Origin: Prorocentrum cordatum
Taxonomy: Eukaryota > Sar > Dinophyceae > Prorocentrales > Prorocentraceae
DNA length: 64,000 bases
Assembly: GCA_963575745.1 (NCBI GenBank)
Contig: CAUYUJ010021059.1
Coordinates: 521,584 to 585,583 of the forward strand
Direction of reading: 5' to 3'
Part shown: piece by piece, positions 31,962 to 44,689 of the stretch
How positions within the stretch are numbered: position 1 is the stretch's first letter
Layout of the letters: each line of letters begins with the position of its first letter
The notes under the pieces: generated by a model
What the model saw: the letters and a program-made list of their open reading frames with translations, nothing else
What the model was told of the DNA's origin: nothing
The model's database searches: none
Program-made: the position numbers and the translations under genes

Positions 31962-32927
31962 TCCAACCAGGCTGTGGTGGTGGGTCCCCGTTTTCTTCTC
32001 CTCCTCTTCTCCTCCTCCTCCACCTTCCTCCCTCTCTCATCATCAACATCATCCACATCATCATCGCCGTCACCATCACCGTCATCGTCATCATCGTCTC
32101 CGTCACCATCACCATCATTACCATCATCATCGCAGTCATCATCATGATCGACGCCGCGCATGTCGGCACACCCCTCACACGGTTCGTGGCCCCATAGGGA
32201 GGCCCACCGAAGGTCCTAGTGGCACCGTTCGCATGCGTCCCCCCCCACACACACACACAAACACACACACACACACACACACACTTTCGGAACACCTTCA
32301 CACGGTTCGTTTCGTGGCCTCATGGGGAGCTTCACCGAAGGACCCAGTGGCACCGTTCGCATGCGTCCCCTCCACCGATTTCGGCACACCCTTCACACGG
32401 TTCATGGCCTCATGGGGAGCTCCACCGAAGGACCCAGTGGCACCGTTTGCATGCGCCCCCTCACAAATTTCGGAACACTTTCACACGATGTATAGGAAAT
32501 TCCATTGGAGGCCCCGTTGCCCGTGTCCTCATGCGTTTCCCCCCAGCCATGTCGGCACACCCCTCACACGCTTCGTGGCGCTATTGGGAGCTTCACCGAA
32601 GGTCCAAACGAAACCGTTCGCATACGTCTCCCCCTCATCCGTTACGGCACACCCCGTACATGATTAGTCGCCCCAAGGGGAGTTCGCCGAAGGATCCAGT
32701 GGCGACGTTTGAATGCGGCTACCCATCCATTTCGGCACACCGCTGACACGGTTCCTGGCCCCATCGAACTGATCACGGTCAGAGGCAGCCACGCCGAAGG
32801 CATTATAGGGAGCTCCACCGAAGACCCCATTGGCAGCGCCCGCGTGCCGCCGCCATCCTTGTTTGGCACACCCCTCGCACGTTTCGTGCCCCCATAATTT
32901 AGTTCCACCGAAGATGATACTCACGAC
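31962..32927 (+). repeat. Composite array element, locus D
   Basis: Head CCAACCAGGCTGTGGTGGTG (31963) with GGTCCCCGTTTTC, TCCTCC repeats, a CATCATCAC stretch, (CA)n at 32248-32284, then about eight ~85-bp monomers (CACACGGTTCGTGGCCCCAT, AGGGAG, CACCGAAGG). It ends in CCACCGAAGATGATACTCAC (32905-32924), a tail shared with locus B. Confidence 0.85.
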
Positions 32928-33225
32928 TTGTTCTGCGCGCGTGATCCTCCCTGCGCGCGCTACAAAGTAGCGACTCACCAAGAACAGCGCATAGTCCGTC
33001 AGAGTTGCACGCGGAGCGAGACCAGCGTTAACGCGAGAGCCATGATTCGGGGCGGGCGGTGGTGTCAGAGCTGAATTCGCATATCGTTCAACGCAGATCG
33101 GCACGTTTTGTATGGGAATGTGCGAAATAAGCTCAATGTTTCTGTGTCCAAAGATTTGTCAGTGGATCCTGTCCTATAGGTAAGTAATGAGGAGGTGACT
33201 GCTGAGGTGCTGGGCCGGAGGTGAA
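32928..33225. other. Spacer between two composite arrays
   Basis: Unique-looking; no gene seen. Confidence 0.5.
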
Positions 33226-34960
33226 TCCTGTGGTGTTGGTTCCTCGTCTTGAAGAGACAGCACCCCGCGTCCTCACTCCTCCCGCTGCCCCCTCCTCGCC
33301 CCTCCTCCTCTCATCCCATCCTTGGTTTTACCGTTCGCGCGTCATTGTTCCGGGACACACATCGCACGTTTCGTGGTTCCATCGGGAGCTGCACCGAAGG
33401 CCCCAATGGAAGCGCCCGCGTGCAGTTCCACCCCCATGTCGGTGCACCCCTCACACGCTTCGTGGCCCAATAGGTGGCTTCACATATGGCCCCAGTGGCA
33501 GCGCATGCGTGCAGTTCCACCCCCATGCCGGCACACCTCCCACATGGTTCGTGGCCCCACAAGGAGCTCCACCGAGGGCACCAGTGGCAGCGCCCGCGTG
33601 CAGTTCCACCTTCATGTCGGCACCCCCCCACGCACGGTTCGTGGCCCCATAGGAACTCCACCCAAGACCCCAGAGGCAGCCCCCGCATGCAGTTCCACCC
33701 TGATTTCGTTGCACCCCTCACACGCTTCGTGGCCCCATTCGGGAGCACCACCGAAGGCCCCAGTGGCAGTACCCGCGTGCAGTTCCATTTTGATTTCGGC
33801 ACACTTCTCACACGCTTTGTGGTTCCATAGGGAGCTCCACCGAAGGCTCCAGTGCGGCACGACCCCGTGCGTTTCGTGGCCCCGCAGGGAGCTCCACCGA
33901 AACCCCCAGTTGCAGCGCCCGCATGCAATTCCACCCCGGTTTCGGTGGACTGCTCACACGTTTCGTGGCCCCATAGAGAGTTCCACCGAAGGCTCCACAG
34001 GCAGCGCCCGCGTGCGGTTCCACCCTTTGTTTCGGTGCACCTTTGAGACGGTTCGTGGCCCCATTGGGTGTTCCACCGAAGGCCCCGCTGGCAGCGCCCG
34101 CGTGCGGTTCCGCCCACTATTTCAGTACACTGCTCACACGATGTGTGATTTTTTTTTTAATTTCGTTTTTTTGTTCTTTTTTTTTTTTTTTTTTTTTTTA
34201 TTCCTATTTTTTTTTTGTTTTTTTTTTTTAGTTTTATTTTTTTTTTATTTTTTTTGTTTTTTTCTTCTTTCTTGTTTTACTTATTTTTTTATTTTTTCTT
34301 TTCCTCTATATTTTTTTTAACACGGTTCGTGGCACCATGGGGGAGCTCCACTTTGTTTGTGACTTGAATTTATTTATTTTTTTTGTTCTTTTTTTTTTTG
34401 TTGTTGTTGTTTATTTTTTTTGTGTCTTTTTTTTTTTTGTGAATTTGAGGTGCGGTTCGACCGTTGATTTCGGCACACCTGTCACACGTTTGTTCCATTC
34501 TGCTTCCCCATAGGGAGCCCCACCGAAGTCCCCATTGGCAGCGCCCGCACGCAGTTCCACCCTCCATGTCTGTGCACCTCTCGCGCGCTTCAGGAGCCGA
34601 TAAAGGTGGCTCCACCGAAGGCCTCAATGGCATCGCCCGCATGGTGTTCCACTTTCCATGTCGGTGACCCCCATCACACACTCCGTGGCCCCATGGGGCT
34701 ATGCCATAGGGAGCTCAGTGACAGCACCCGCATGCGGCCCCACCAGCAATTTCAGCACACCTTCCACCCGCTCCGTGACTCCATAGGGCGCTACACCGAG
34801 GGCCCCAATGGCCCTTGTTGCTAGCCCCCTCTCCTTCATTTCATTTTCTTCACGATGCTCGAAGGGCCCACTGGCAGCGCCCGCATGGCCGTCGAATTTC
34901 GGCACAGCCTTCACGCGCTTCGTGGCCTCATCAGGAGATCCACCGAAGACGATACTCACA
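33226..34960 (+). repeat. Composite array element, locus B
   Basis: Head TCCTGTGGTGTTGGTTCCTC (33226) and TTGAAGAGACAGCACCCCGC, TCC repeats, then about 16 monomers of ~90 bp (CGCTTCGTGGCCCCATAGGG, AGCTCCACCGAAGGCCCCAG, TGGCAGCGCCCGCGTGCAG). It is broken by T-rich tracts at 34148-34318 and 34370-34440 and ends CCACCGAAGACGATACTCAC (34940-34959). The long frames it carries are by-products of monomer length, not genes. Confidence 0.88.
34148..34440 (+). repeat. Two T-rich tracts inside the composite array
   Basis: Each interrupts a monomer. The 34319-34369 piece between them is array sequence (ACACGGTTCGTGGCACCATG). Confidence 0.85.
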
Positions 34961-35112
34961 AAGACGGTAACCATAATTACATATAACCCTATGACATATC
35001 TAAGACCCCCCCGTCATTTTTGCACCGCAGAAACAGTCGCGTGGGCGGTTTGAGCGGAATGATATTTTTATCACCGCGCAAACAGCAAACACAAACAAAC
35101 GCTCACCCCATA

Positions 35113-36255
35113 TTCGTTTTCAAAATCTAGTTGTCGCTTTGGCGCCGCGCACATTCACCGAGAACATTGCAAGATTTTCAATGATTGAAGGTGGAACGGT
35201 TGCACAATCTAGCTCTCACCTCAGCGCCGCGCGCATTCGCTTCCTTAAAGGTGCACGGGTTTCACGGATTGAAGGCAGCCGTTTATTTATGTAGTTATCG
35301 TTTCAGTGCCGCGCCCATGGTTTTTCAAAAGGTGTTGCACGAATTTCACGGATTGAGGGCGGCTCGGTTTCAAACTCTAGCTCTCGCCTCAGCGCCGCGC
35401 ACATTCGTTTTAAAGATGTGCGCGAGCTTCACGGATTGAGGGTGGCCGTTCTTTTTTGAATATAGTTCTCGCCCCAGCGCCGCGCGCATTCGCTTCAAAC
35501 ATTTGTGAGAGCTTCACGGGCTCAGGGCGGCTCGGATTTAAAATATGGGTCTCGCCTCAGCGCCGCGCACATTCGTTTTGAGGAATGTGCACGAGTTTCA
35601 TTGATTGAAGGCAGCCTTTTTAAAATCTAGTTCTCGCTTCAGCGCCGCGCGCATCCGTTTTCTTGAGTGCACGAGCTTCACGAAGTGAATCTGGTTCGAT
35701 TCCCAAACTCAGTTCTCGCTTCAGCGCCGTGCACATGTTTTTTGTTTGTTGTTGGCATGTGCGCGAGCTTCACGGATTGAGGGCGGCTGGGATTCAAAAT
35801 TCAGCTCTCGCCTCATCGCCGCGCGCACTCGCCATCAACATTTGCACAAGTTTCGCGGATTGAGGGCGACTCCGTTTCAATTTCTAGTTATCGCTTCAGC
35901 GCCGCGCACATTGGTTTTAAAGATGTGCACGAGCTTCACGGATTGAGGGCGGCTCGGTTTCAAATCTGTTTCTCGCTTCAGCGCCGCGCACATTCGTTTT
36001 TGAAAAAAGTGTGCACGGGTTTTACGGATTTAAGGCCGCCGTTTTTTGTATGGAACTCTCGCTCTAGCGCCGCGCGCATTTGTTTTTGAAACTTTGCATG
36101 AGCTTCGCGGATTGAGGGCGGCTCGGTTTCAAAAATATGGTTCTCGCCTTAATGCCGCGCGCATCCGCTGTAGAAAAGTGCACGAGTTGCACGGATTGAG
36201 GGCGGTTCAGTTTCAAAACGTGGCTCTCGCTTTAGCGCCGCGCACTTTTTAAGTT
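35113..36255 (+). repeat. ~82-bp minisatellite, plus orientation, about 13 copies
   Basis: The monomer is TTCACGGATTGAGGGCGGCT, CGGTTTCAAAATCTAG, TCTCGCCTCAGCGCCGCGCG, CATTCGTTTT, GTGCACGAGC. The inverted family is at 44.7, 45.4 and 56.9 kb. Confidence 0.95.
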
Positions 36256-36349
36256 GTGCTAAGAATGCGCACGAGTCCTGGCAGTTTAAGCACTGAAGTT
36301 CTAAGCATTGGCTCGCACAGGTAGCTCTAAGCACTGACAGCCGTTCCGC

Positions 36350-36545
36350 GCGCCCGCCCCATCCCAGGTATCGCGCCCGCCCCGCACGGAGCGATATCTA
36401 TAGCATCGCGGAACCGCGAAAGTCAATATCCCCACCCGCGAGATTTCGTCAGACGCGGAAGAAATATTCACTTTCCGCCAGTAGTAGTAGTAGTAGTAGT
36501 AATAGTAGTAGTATTAGTAGTAGTAGTAGTAATCGAAGTAGAAGT

Positions 36546-36584
<39 letters not shown>

Positions 36585-36586
36585 TG

Positions 36587-36671
<85 letters not shown>

Positions 36672-37080
36672 AGTAGTAGTAACAATACTACTTACGCGTA
36701 GTGTTGTCGCGCAAGTGTAATCATATCATGCCGGCGGTGTATACTTGGTATTGGAAGAATACTCAGAACATTGTCAGTAGTAATATTGGTATTTCGTAGC
36801 ACTACGTTATAGTTAACCGATAGGAGCTTGAAACCGAAGTTTCCTCTCTCTCTCCGAACCGCCACCGCTCGATGTGATTCTCATTAGAAACCTTAATGGG
36901 AAATTGATGTTCGTCGGCAGTCCTAGAGGGCGGTCCACTCTAAGGTATCGCGCCCGCCCCGCACGGAATGATATCTCTAGCACCGCGGAACCGCCAACAT
37001 AAATATTCCCCCCCCCGCGAAACATGGCATGCACGCGGGAAGATCAATTTCCGCCATCCGACGAAGCGATGCAATTATTT
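36350..37080 (+). repeat. Dispersed ~350-bp repeat and (TAG)n
   Basis: A short copy of the end segment ATCGCGCCCGCCCCGCACGG (36370-36480), a (TAG)n block (36478-36690), then the longer copy 36720-37080 (ATTGTCAGTAGTAATATTGG, CCGAACCGCCACCGC, GGTATCGCGCCCGCCCCGCA). The same order is found at 40395-40780. Confidence 0.85.
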
Positions 37081-37144
37081 CCCAATCAGAGCTTGCCTTT
37101 GTAGGGGTCCTAGCAGATTCATATGTTTAGCCGCCGATCTCGGT

Positions 37145-37395
37145 GGCCGCCCGGGTGCCCAGGTGCCCAGGTGCCCGGCCCGGGTGCCCGGGTGTGCCCA
37201 GATGTGCCCATGGGGTGCCCGGAAGTGCCCGGGGGTGCCCGGGTGCTCTATCGCCCTATAGCCGTGCAAACTATAGCTTGAATAGCCCTATAGCCCAACA
37301 GCCCTGTAGCCCTATAGCCCTATAGCCTCATACCCCTATAGCCCTATAGCCCCATACGTCGCCCTATAGCCCTATAGCCCCATAGCCCGATAGCT
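37145..37395 (+). repeat. GTGCCCGGG and GCCCTATA minisatellites
   Basis: 37150-37245: variants of GGTGCCCAGG / GGGTGCCCGG. 37255-37395: CCCTATAGCC in about 14 units. Confidence 0.95.
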
Positions 37396-37692
37396 TCACA
37401 AAGATTAACATCCGCCGCTCTGCGGTTGATCGGGAGTTTCTGTATATATAGAAGAAGGGGCGCGCGCTTCTGGGCGAGAGGGAAACGACCGAGAGAAGAA
37501 AGGGCGGCCGCCCCACAGGACCTCTCCATGGTGCCGGAAGCCCATCAGGGCTCCCTCAGGGCCCCTCCCCCAGGGCCGGGGCTCCCTCGCCTGCCCCCTC
37601 CCCCTCCTCCTCCTCCTCCTCCTCCTCCTCCTCCTCCTCCTCCTCCTCGCCCCCGTCGGCATATCCAGGCGTGTTATGCAGTCAGGTCGTCC
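37396..37692. other. Spacer with (TCC)n before the satellite
   Basis: Holds (CTC)n at 37595-37655. No gene. Confidence 0.6.
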
Positions 37693-40276
37693 GTCCGGAA
37701 ACGGTGCCGGAGGCCGCTCTGGGCTCCTCTGGGCATCCCCCCCGGGGCCCGTTTTGTGAGGATGTCTCAGGCGAGGGCGCCGGTTTGGGATTCGTCACCG
37801 GATCCAGCGGATCCAGCGGATCCAGCGGATCCGTCCGGAAACGGTGCTGGAGGCCGCTCTGGGCTCCTCTGGGCATCCCCCCCGGGGCCCGTTTTGTGAG
37901 GATGTCTCAGGCGAGGGCGCCGGTTTGGGATTCGTCACCGGATCCAGCGGATCCAGCGGATCCGTCCGGAAACGGTGCCGGAGGCCGCTCTGGGCTCCTC
38001 TGGGCATCCCCCCCGGGGCCCGTTTTGTGAGGATGTCTCAGGCGAGGGCGATGGTTTGGGATTCGTCACCGGATCCAGCGGATCCAGCGGATCCGTCCGG
38101 AAACGGTGCCGGAGGCCGCTCTGGGCTCCTCTGGGCATCCCCCCCGGGGCCCGTTTTTGTGAGGATGTCTCAGGCGAGGGCGCCGGTTTGGGATTCGTCA
38201 CCGGATCCAGCGGATCCAGCGGATCCGTCCGGAAACGGTGCCGGAGGCCGCTCTGGGCTCCTCTGGGCATCCCCCCCGGGGCCCGTTTTGTGAGGATGTC
38301 TCAGGCGAGGGCGCCGGTTTGGGATTCGTCACCGGATCCAGCGGATCCAGCGGATCCGTCCGGAAACGGTGCCGGAGGCCGCTCTGGGCTCCTCTGGGCA
38401 TCCCCCCCGGGGCCCGTTTTGTGAGGATGTCTCAGGCGAGGGCGCCGGTTTGGGATTCGTCACCGGATCCAGCGGATCCAGCGGATCCAGCGGATCCGTC
38501 CGGAAACGGTGCCGGAGGCCGCTCTGGGCTCCTCTGGGCATCCCCCCCGGGGCCCGTTTTGTGAGGATGTCTCAGGCGAGGGCGCCGGTTTGGGATTCGT
38601 CACCGGATCCAGCGGATCCAGCGGATCCGTCTCCGGAAACGGTGCCGGAGGCCGCTCTGGGCTCCTCTGGGCATCCCCCCCGGGGCCCGTTTTGTGAGGA
38701 TGTCTCAGGCGAGGGCGCCGGTTTGGGATTCGTCACCGGATCCAGCGGATCCAGCGGATCCAGCGGATCTGTCCGGAAACGGTGCCGGAGGCCGCTCTGG
38801 GCTCCTCTGGGCAACCCCCCCGGGGCCGTTTTGTGAGGATGTCTCAGGCGAGGGCGCCGGTTTGGGATTCGTCACCGGATCCAGCGGATCCAGCGGATCC
38901 GTCCGGAAACGGTGCCGGAGGCCGCTCTGGGCTCCTCTGGGCATCCCCCCCGGGGCCCGTTTTGTGAGGATGTCTCAGGCGAGGGCGCCGGTTTGGGATT
39001 CGTCACCGGATCCAGCGGATCCAGCGGATCCGTCCGGAAACGGTGCCGGAGGCCGCTCTGGGCTCCTCTGGGCATCCCCCCCGGGGCCCGTTTTGTGAGG
39101 ATGTCTCAGGCGAGGGCGCCGGTTTGGGATTCGCCACCGGATCCAGCGGATCCAGCGGATCCAGCGGATCCGTCCGGAAACGGTGCCGGAGGCCGCTCTG
39201 GGCTCCTCTGGGCATCCCCCCCCGGGGCCCGTTTTGTGAGGATGTCTCAGGCGAGGGCGCCGGTTTGGGATTCGTCACCGGATCCAGCGGATCCAGCGGA
39301 TCCAGCGGATCCGTCCGGAAACGGTGCCGGAGGCCGCTCTGGGCTCCTCTGGGCATCCCCCCCGGGGCCCGTTTTGTGAGGATGTCTCAGGCGAGGGCGC
39401 CGGTTTGGGATTCGTCACCGGATCCAGCGGATCCAGCGGATCCGTCCGGAAACGGTGCCGGAGGCCGCTCTGGGCTCCTCTGGGCATCCCCCCCGGGGCC
39501 CGTTTTGTGAGGATGTCTCAGGCGAGGGCGCCGGTTTGGGATTCGTCACCGGATCCAGCGGATCCAGCGGATCCGTCCGGAAACGGTGCCGGAGGCCGCT
39601 CTGGGCTCCTCTGGGCATCCCCCCCGGGGCCCGTTTTGTGAGGATGTCTCAGGCGAGGGCGCCGGTTTGGGATTCGTCACCGGATCCAGCGGATCCAGCG
39701 GATCCAGTCCGTCCGGAAACGGTGCCGGAGGCCGCTCTGGGCTCCTCTGGGCATCCCCCCCGGGGCCCGTTTTGTGAGGATGTCTCAGGCGAGGGCGCCG
39801 GTTTGGGATTCGTCACCGGATCCAGCGGATCCAGCGGATCCGTCCGGAAACGGTGCCGGAGGCCGCTCTGGGCTCCTCTGGGCATCCCCCCCGGGCCCCG
39901 TTTTGTGAGGATGTCTCAGGCGAGGGCGCCGGTTTGGGATTCGTCACCGGATCCAGCGGATCCAGCGGATCCGTCCGGAAACGGTGCCGGAGGCCGCTCT
40001 GGGCTCCTCTGGGCATCCCCCCCGGGGCCCGTTTTGTGAGGATGTCTCAGGCGAGGGCGCCGGTTTGGGATTCGTCACCGGATCCAGCGGATCCAGCGGA
40101 TCCAGCGGATCCGTCCGGAAACGGTGCCGGAGGCCGCTCTGGGCTCCTCTGGGCATCCCCCCCGGGGCCCGTTTTGTGAGGATGTCTCAGGCGAGGGCGC
40201 CGGTTTGGGATTCGTCACCGGATCCAGCGGATCCAGCGGATCCGTCCGGAAACGGTGCCGGAGGCCGCTCTGGGCT
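37693..40276 (+). repeat. 131-bp satellite, 19 full copies plus a partial one
   Basis: Monomers begin GTCCGGAAACGGTGCCGGAG at 37693, 37833, 37964, 38095, 38227, 38358, 38498, 38629, 38771, 38901, 39032, 39172, 39313, 39444, 39575, 39711, 39842, 39973 and 40113, with a 33-bp remnant from 40244. Length is 131 bp with two ATCCAGCGG units and about 140 with three (odd cases 130, 132, 136, 142). Copies are otherwise almost identical. All long frames here are repeats of the monomer. Confidence 0.99.
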
Positions 40277-40394
40277 CGTGCTCTTCGCGCCGGGGGTGAG
40301 GATGACGTGAGTTCCACAGAAACTCCCTCAAATGATTGGGGCTTGTTCTCCGGTATCATTTCTTAACCAAGATCGAATAATATCAAAAGTGCAA

Positions 40395-40780
40395 TGGACA
40401 TGAGTAGAGGCAATATGACTACTGTTGCAATGCAATCGTTATATATTCATAGCGGTTGTATATACTGAATATTTGAAAATATTGTCAGTAGTAGTGTTGG
40501 CATTGAGTAGCACTACGTCGTAATTCTTCGAGAGGGGCTTGACTCCGAAGTTTTTTTCTTCTTCTCCGAACCGCCACCGCCTTATGTTGTTTTTATCACA
40601 ACCCTCAATGAGAAGTTGATTTTCATCAGCCGTTCGAGGGGGTGGTCGATCCCAGGGTATCGCGCCCGCACCGTACGGAACGCTATTATTAGCATTTGGG
40701 AGCGCGGATCATAATTCCTGCCCGCCGCTCGGCGACGCGATCGGAATATTTCTTAATAGTAATCGTCGTAAAAATAACGA
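40395..40780 (+). repeat. Second copy of the ~350-bp repeat flanking the satellite
   Basis: ATTGTCAGTAGTAGTGTTGG, GTAGCACTACGTCGTAATTC, CCGAACCGCCACCGC and GGTATCGCGCCCGCACCGTA align with 36.76-36.97 kb. Confidence 0.85.
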
Positions 40781-40869
40781 CGCCAGCAATAATAGCACCT
40801 ACAAGATCCAGATGCGTTAGTAGAATTTCTGACCTTACTTGGTAGAAGTAGTCGCAAGAATGCCAGCAG

Positions 40870-41462
<593 letters not shown>

Positions 41463-41559
41463 ATCATATAACGGCGCACCGGGTCCGGGGGCCCGGGGCC
41501 GGGACCTCGACCACAAATGTGGGCTCCGGGGGGCCCGGAGGCTCGTCGGGGCTTGCCGG

Positions 41560-42840
41560 AGGCCTCCCCGGTCAGACAAGACGGCCCCAGGAGCGCCCAA
41601 GACGGCCCAAGAAACTTCCAAGAGGCCTCCAAGAGGGCTCCGAGATGCTGAAGATGGCCTCCAGACGTCCAAGGACGCCCCCAAGAGGCCCCAAGAAGCC
41701 TCCAACATGCGTCCCAAGAGGGCCCCTAGACGCAAAAATTTGCCCATTCCCTTCGTAAAACGTACATGTTCATCAAAGTTGTCTTTTGGGCTCTCCGACG
41801 TTACAGGACGGCCCAAGAGGCGCCCAAGACCGCCCCAAGACGGCCCAAGAAGCTTCCAAGAGGGCCCCAGGACAGCCCAAGAGGGCCCCAAGACGGCCCA
41901 AGAGGCGCCCAAGATGGCCCAAGAGGGCCCCAAGACGGGCCCAAGAGGGGGCCCAGAGGGGGACCACGAACCGCAAGCTCGAGCCTTCCGCCCCAAGAGG
42001 CCGCCAGGAGGCCCCCAGGAGGCCCCTCAAGAGGCCCCAGGAGACCCCAGACGTCCAAGGACGCCCCCAAGACGCCCCAAGAAGCCTCCAACATGCGTCC
42101 CAAGAGGGCCCCTAGACGCAAAATTGACCCATTCCCTTCGTAAAACGTACATTTTCACAAAATCGCCTTTTGGGCTTTCCGACGTTACAGGACGGCCCAA
42201 GAGGCGCCCAAGACCGCCCCAAGACGGCCCAAGAAGCTTCCAAGAGGGCCCCAGGACAGCCCAAGAGGGCCCCAAGACGGCCCAAGAGGCGCCCAAGATG
42301 GCCCAAGAGGGCCCCAAGACGGGCCCAAGAGGGGGCCCAGAGGGGGACCACGAACCGCAAGCTCGAGCCTTCCGCCCCAAGAGGCCGCCAGGAGGCCCCC
42401 AGGAGGCCCCTCAAGAGGCCCCAGGAGACCCCAGACGTCCAAGGACGCCCCCAAGAGGCCCCAAGAAGCCTCCAACATGCGTCCCAAGAGGGCCCCTAGA
42501 CGCAAAAATTTGCCCATTCCCTTCGTAAAACGTACATGTTCAACAAAGTTGTCTTTTGGGCTTTCCGACGTTACAGGACGGCCCAAGAGGCGCCCAAGAC
42601 CGCCCCAAGACGGCCCAAGAAGCTTCCAAGAGGGCCCCAGGACAGCCCAAGAGGGCCCCAAGACGGCCCAAGAGGCGCCCAAGATGGCCCAAGAGGGCCC
42701 CAAGACGGGCCCAAGAGGGGGCCCAGAGGGGGACCACGAACCGCAAGCTCGAGCCTTCCGCCCCAAGAGGCCGCCAGGAGGCCCCCAGGAGGCCCCTCAA
42801 GAGGCCCCAGGAGACCCCAGACGTCCAAGGACGCCCCCAC
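41560..42840 (+). repeat. 385-bp triplication of GGCCCAAGAGGC minisatellite DNA
   Basis: CGTCCCAAGAGGGCCCCTAG starts at about 41709, 42096 and 42480; each unit includes CCCTTCGTAAAACGTACAT, TCTTTTGGGCT(T/C)TCCGACG and CCACGAACCGCAAGCTCGAG. Units are nearly identical. Words such as CAAGACGGCCC are the reverse complement of those at 13.9, 20.3 and 23.2 kb. Confidence 0.95.
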
Positions 42841-42931
42841 GACGCTTCGCGTCACCAATTTCTTCTCACAACGATTCCTGGGTCTGTGACTCGACAGAAC
42901 CTAAGCGCGCGCGAAGCGCGCGCGTGGTTCG

Positions 42932-43455
<524 letters not shown>

Positions 43456-43529
43456 CAGTAATAAATGCATTCACTAGAACTGCCGCAGTACTTAGAAGGG
43501 TGCCTGGAGCCTCTGCTGCCCGAGCTAAG

Positions 43530-44500
43530 CCTGTGCTGGCGATCGGGTGGCCCACGCGCGGGCGGGTCACCCCAAATCCGGTTGGTCACCGCTAAGGATT
43601 CGCTTCCGTTCCCGAGCCAACACGGCCAATTTTCCATTGCGGACAACAACAGAATTTCCCACGCGTGCCTCCGCACGCTCGCGCGAGTGCGATCGGGTGA
43701 CCACGCGCGGGCGGATCACCCGAACTCCGGCTGGTTACCGTGAAGGGCTCACTTCAGTTTCCGGACCAGCGTGGCATTTTTGCCATTGTGGACAATGAAG
43801 AATTCCCTGCGCGCGCGTGCGCGACCGCGCGCGATCGGGTGGCCCACGCGCGGGCGGGTCACCCGAAATCCGGTTGGTCACCGTCAAGGGTTCACTTCGG
43901 TTTTCAGGCCAACATGGTCCTTTTCTATTGCGGAAGCTAAAACAATAGTTCCCCTCGCGCGCCTCTGCATGCGCGCGCGAGCGCAATCGGGTGACCCACG
44001 CGCGGGCGGGCCACCCGAAATCCAGTTGGGCTTTCCAAGGCCAAAATGGAATTTCCCATTGTGGGCATTACAGAACGCGCCACGCGCGCGTTCGCGCGCG
44101 CGCGATCGGGTGACACACGCGCAGGTGGGTCACCCGAAATCCGGTTGGTCACCATGAATGGTCCCCTTCCGTTCCCAAGCCAACATGGCGATTTTTTCCA
44201 TTGTGCACGGTCAGGAATTATCCACGCGCGTTCCGCGCTGGCGCGCGCGCGCGATCGGTTTACCTATGCGCGGGCGGGTCACCCGAAATCCGATTGGTCA
44301 CCATTAAGGTGGCGCTTCAGGTTCTCCAACATGGCGACTTTTCCATGGTGGACATTACAGAACTCGCCACGCGCGCGTCTGCGTGCGCGCGATCGGGTGA
44401 CCCGCACGCGGGTGGGTCACCCGAAATCTAATTGGTCACCGTCAAGGGCTCACTTCAGTTCCCATGCCAACATGGCGACCTTTCCATGGCGGACAGATAC
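43530..44500 (+). repeat. ~140-bp minisatellite, 7 copies, with hairpin
   Basis: GCGATCGGGTGACCCACGCG-type blocks start near 43540, 43690, 43833, 43983, 44104, 44253 and 44391. Each is followed by GGGTCACCCGAAATCCGGTT, GGTCACC, and a CCAACATGGCGATTTTTCCA segment. GGGTGACC and GGTCACCC in each unit are complementary. Confidence 0.95.
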
Positions 44501-44509
44501 AACATTATT

Positions 44510-44675
44510 ATAGGGCTCATAAGGTCTCATAGGGCTCATACGGCTTACAGGGCTCATACGGGTCATAGGATTCAGAATTATCATGGGGCTCGTGTGGTTC
44601 ATAGGGCTCATAGAGCTCGTACAGCTTATAGGGCGTATATGGCACATGAGACTCATCGGGCTCATAAGGGGTCAC
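44510..44675 (+). repeat. ~10-bp minisatellite (GGGCTCATA)
   Basis: About 15 variants of CATAGGGCTC. Confidence 0.9.
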
Positions 44676-44689
44676 AGGGCTTCAGCGGC

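Noticed and set aside
33322-34320. 332-codon frame
   Set aside because: Crosses the ~90-bp array and a T-rich insert; frame continuity is due to monomer length.
35685-35705. tRNA B-box-like GGTTCGATTCC
   Set aside because: It is a variant of the ~82-bp repeat unit; no acceptor stem or A box was found at the right distance.
37255-37395. CCCTATAG repeats as a telomere
   Set aside because: The unit is not the CCCTAAA/CCCTAA type and lies inside other repeats.
37693-40276. CRISPR array
   Set aside because: Direct tandem satellite without unique spacers, in eukaryotic context.
37844-40310. Series of 100-190 codon frames with ALGSSGHPPRGP repeats
   Set aside because: Monomer translations of the 131-bp satellite; frames open on both strands, with no start or context signal.
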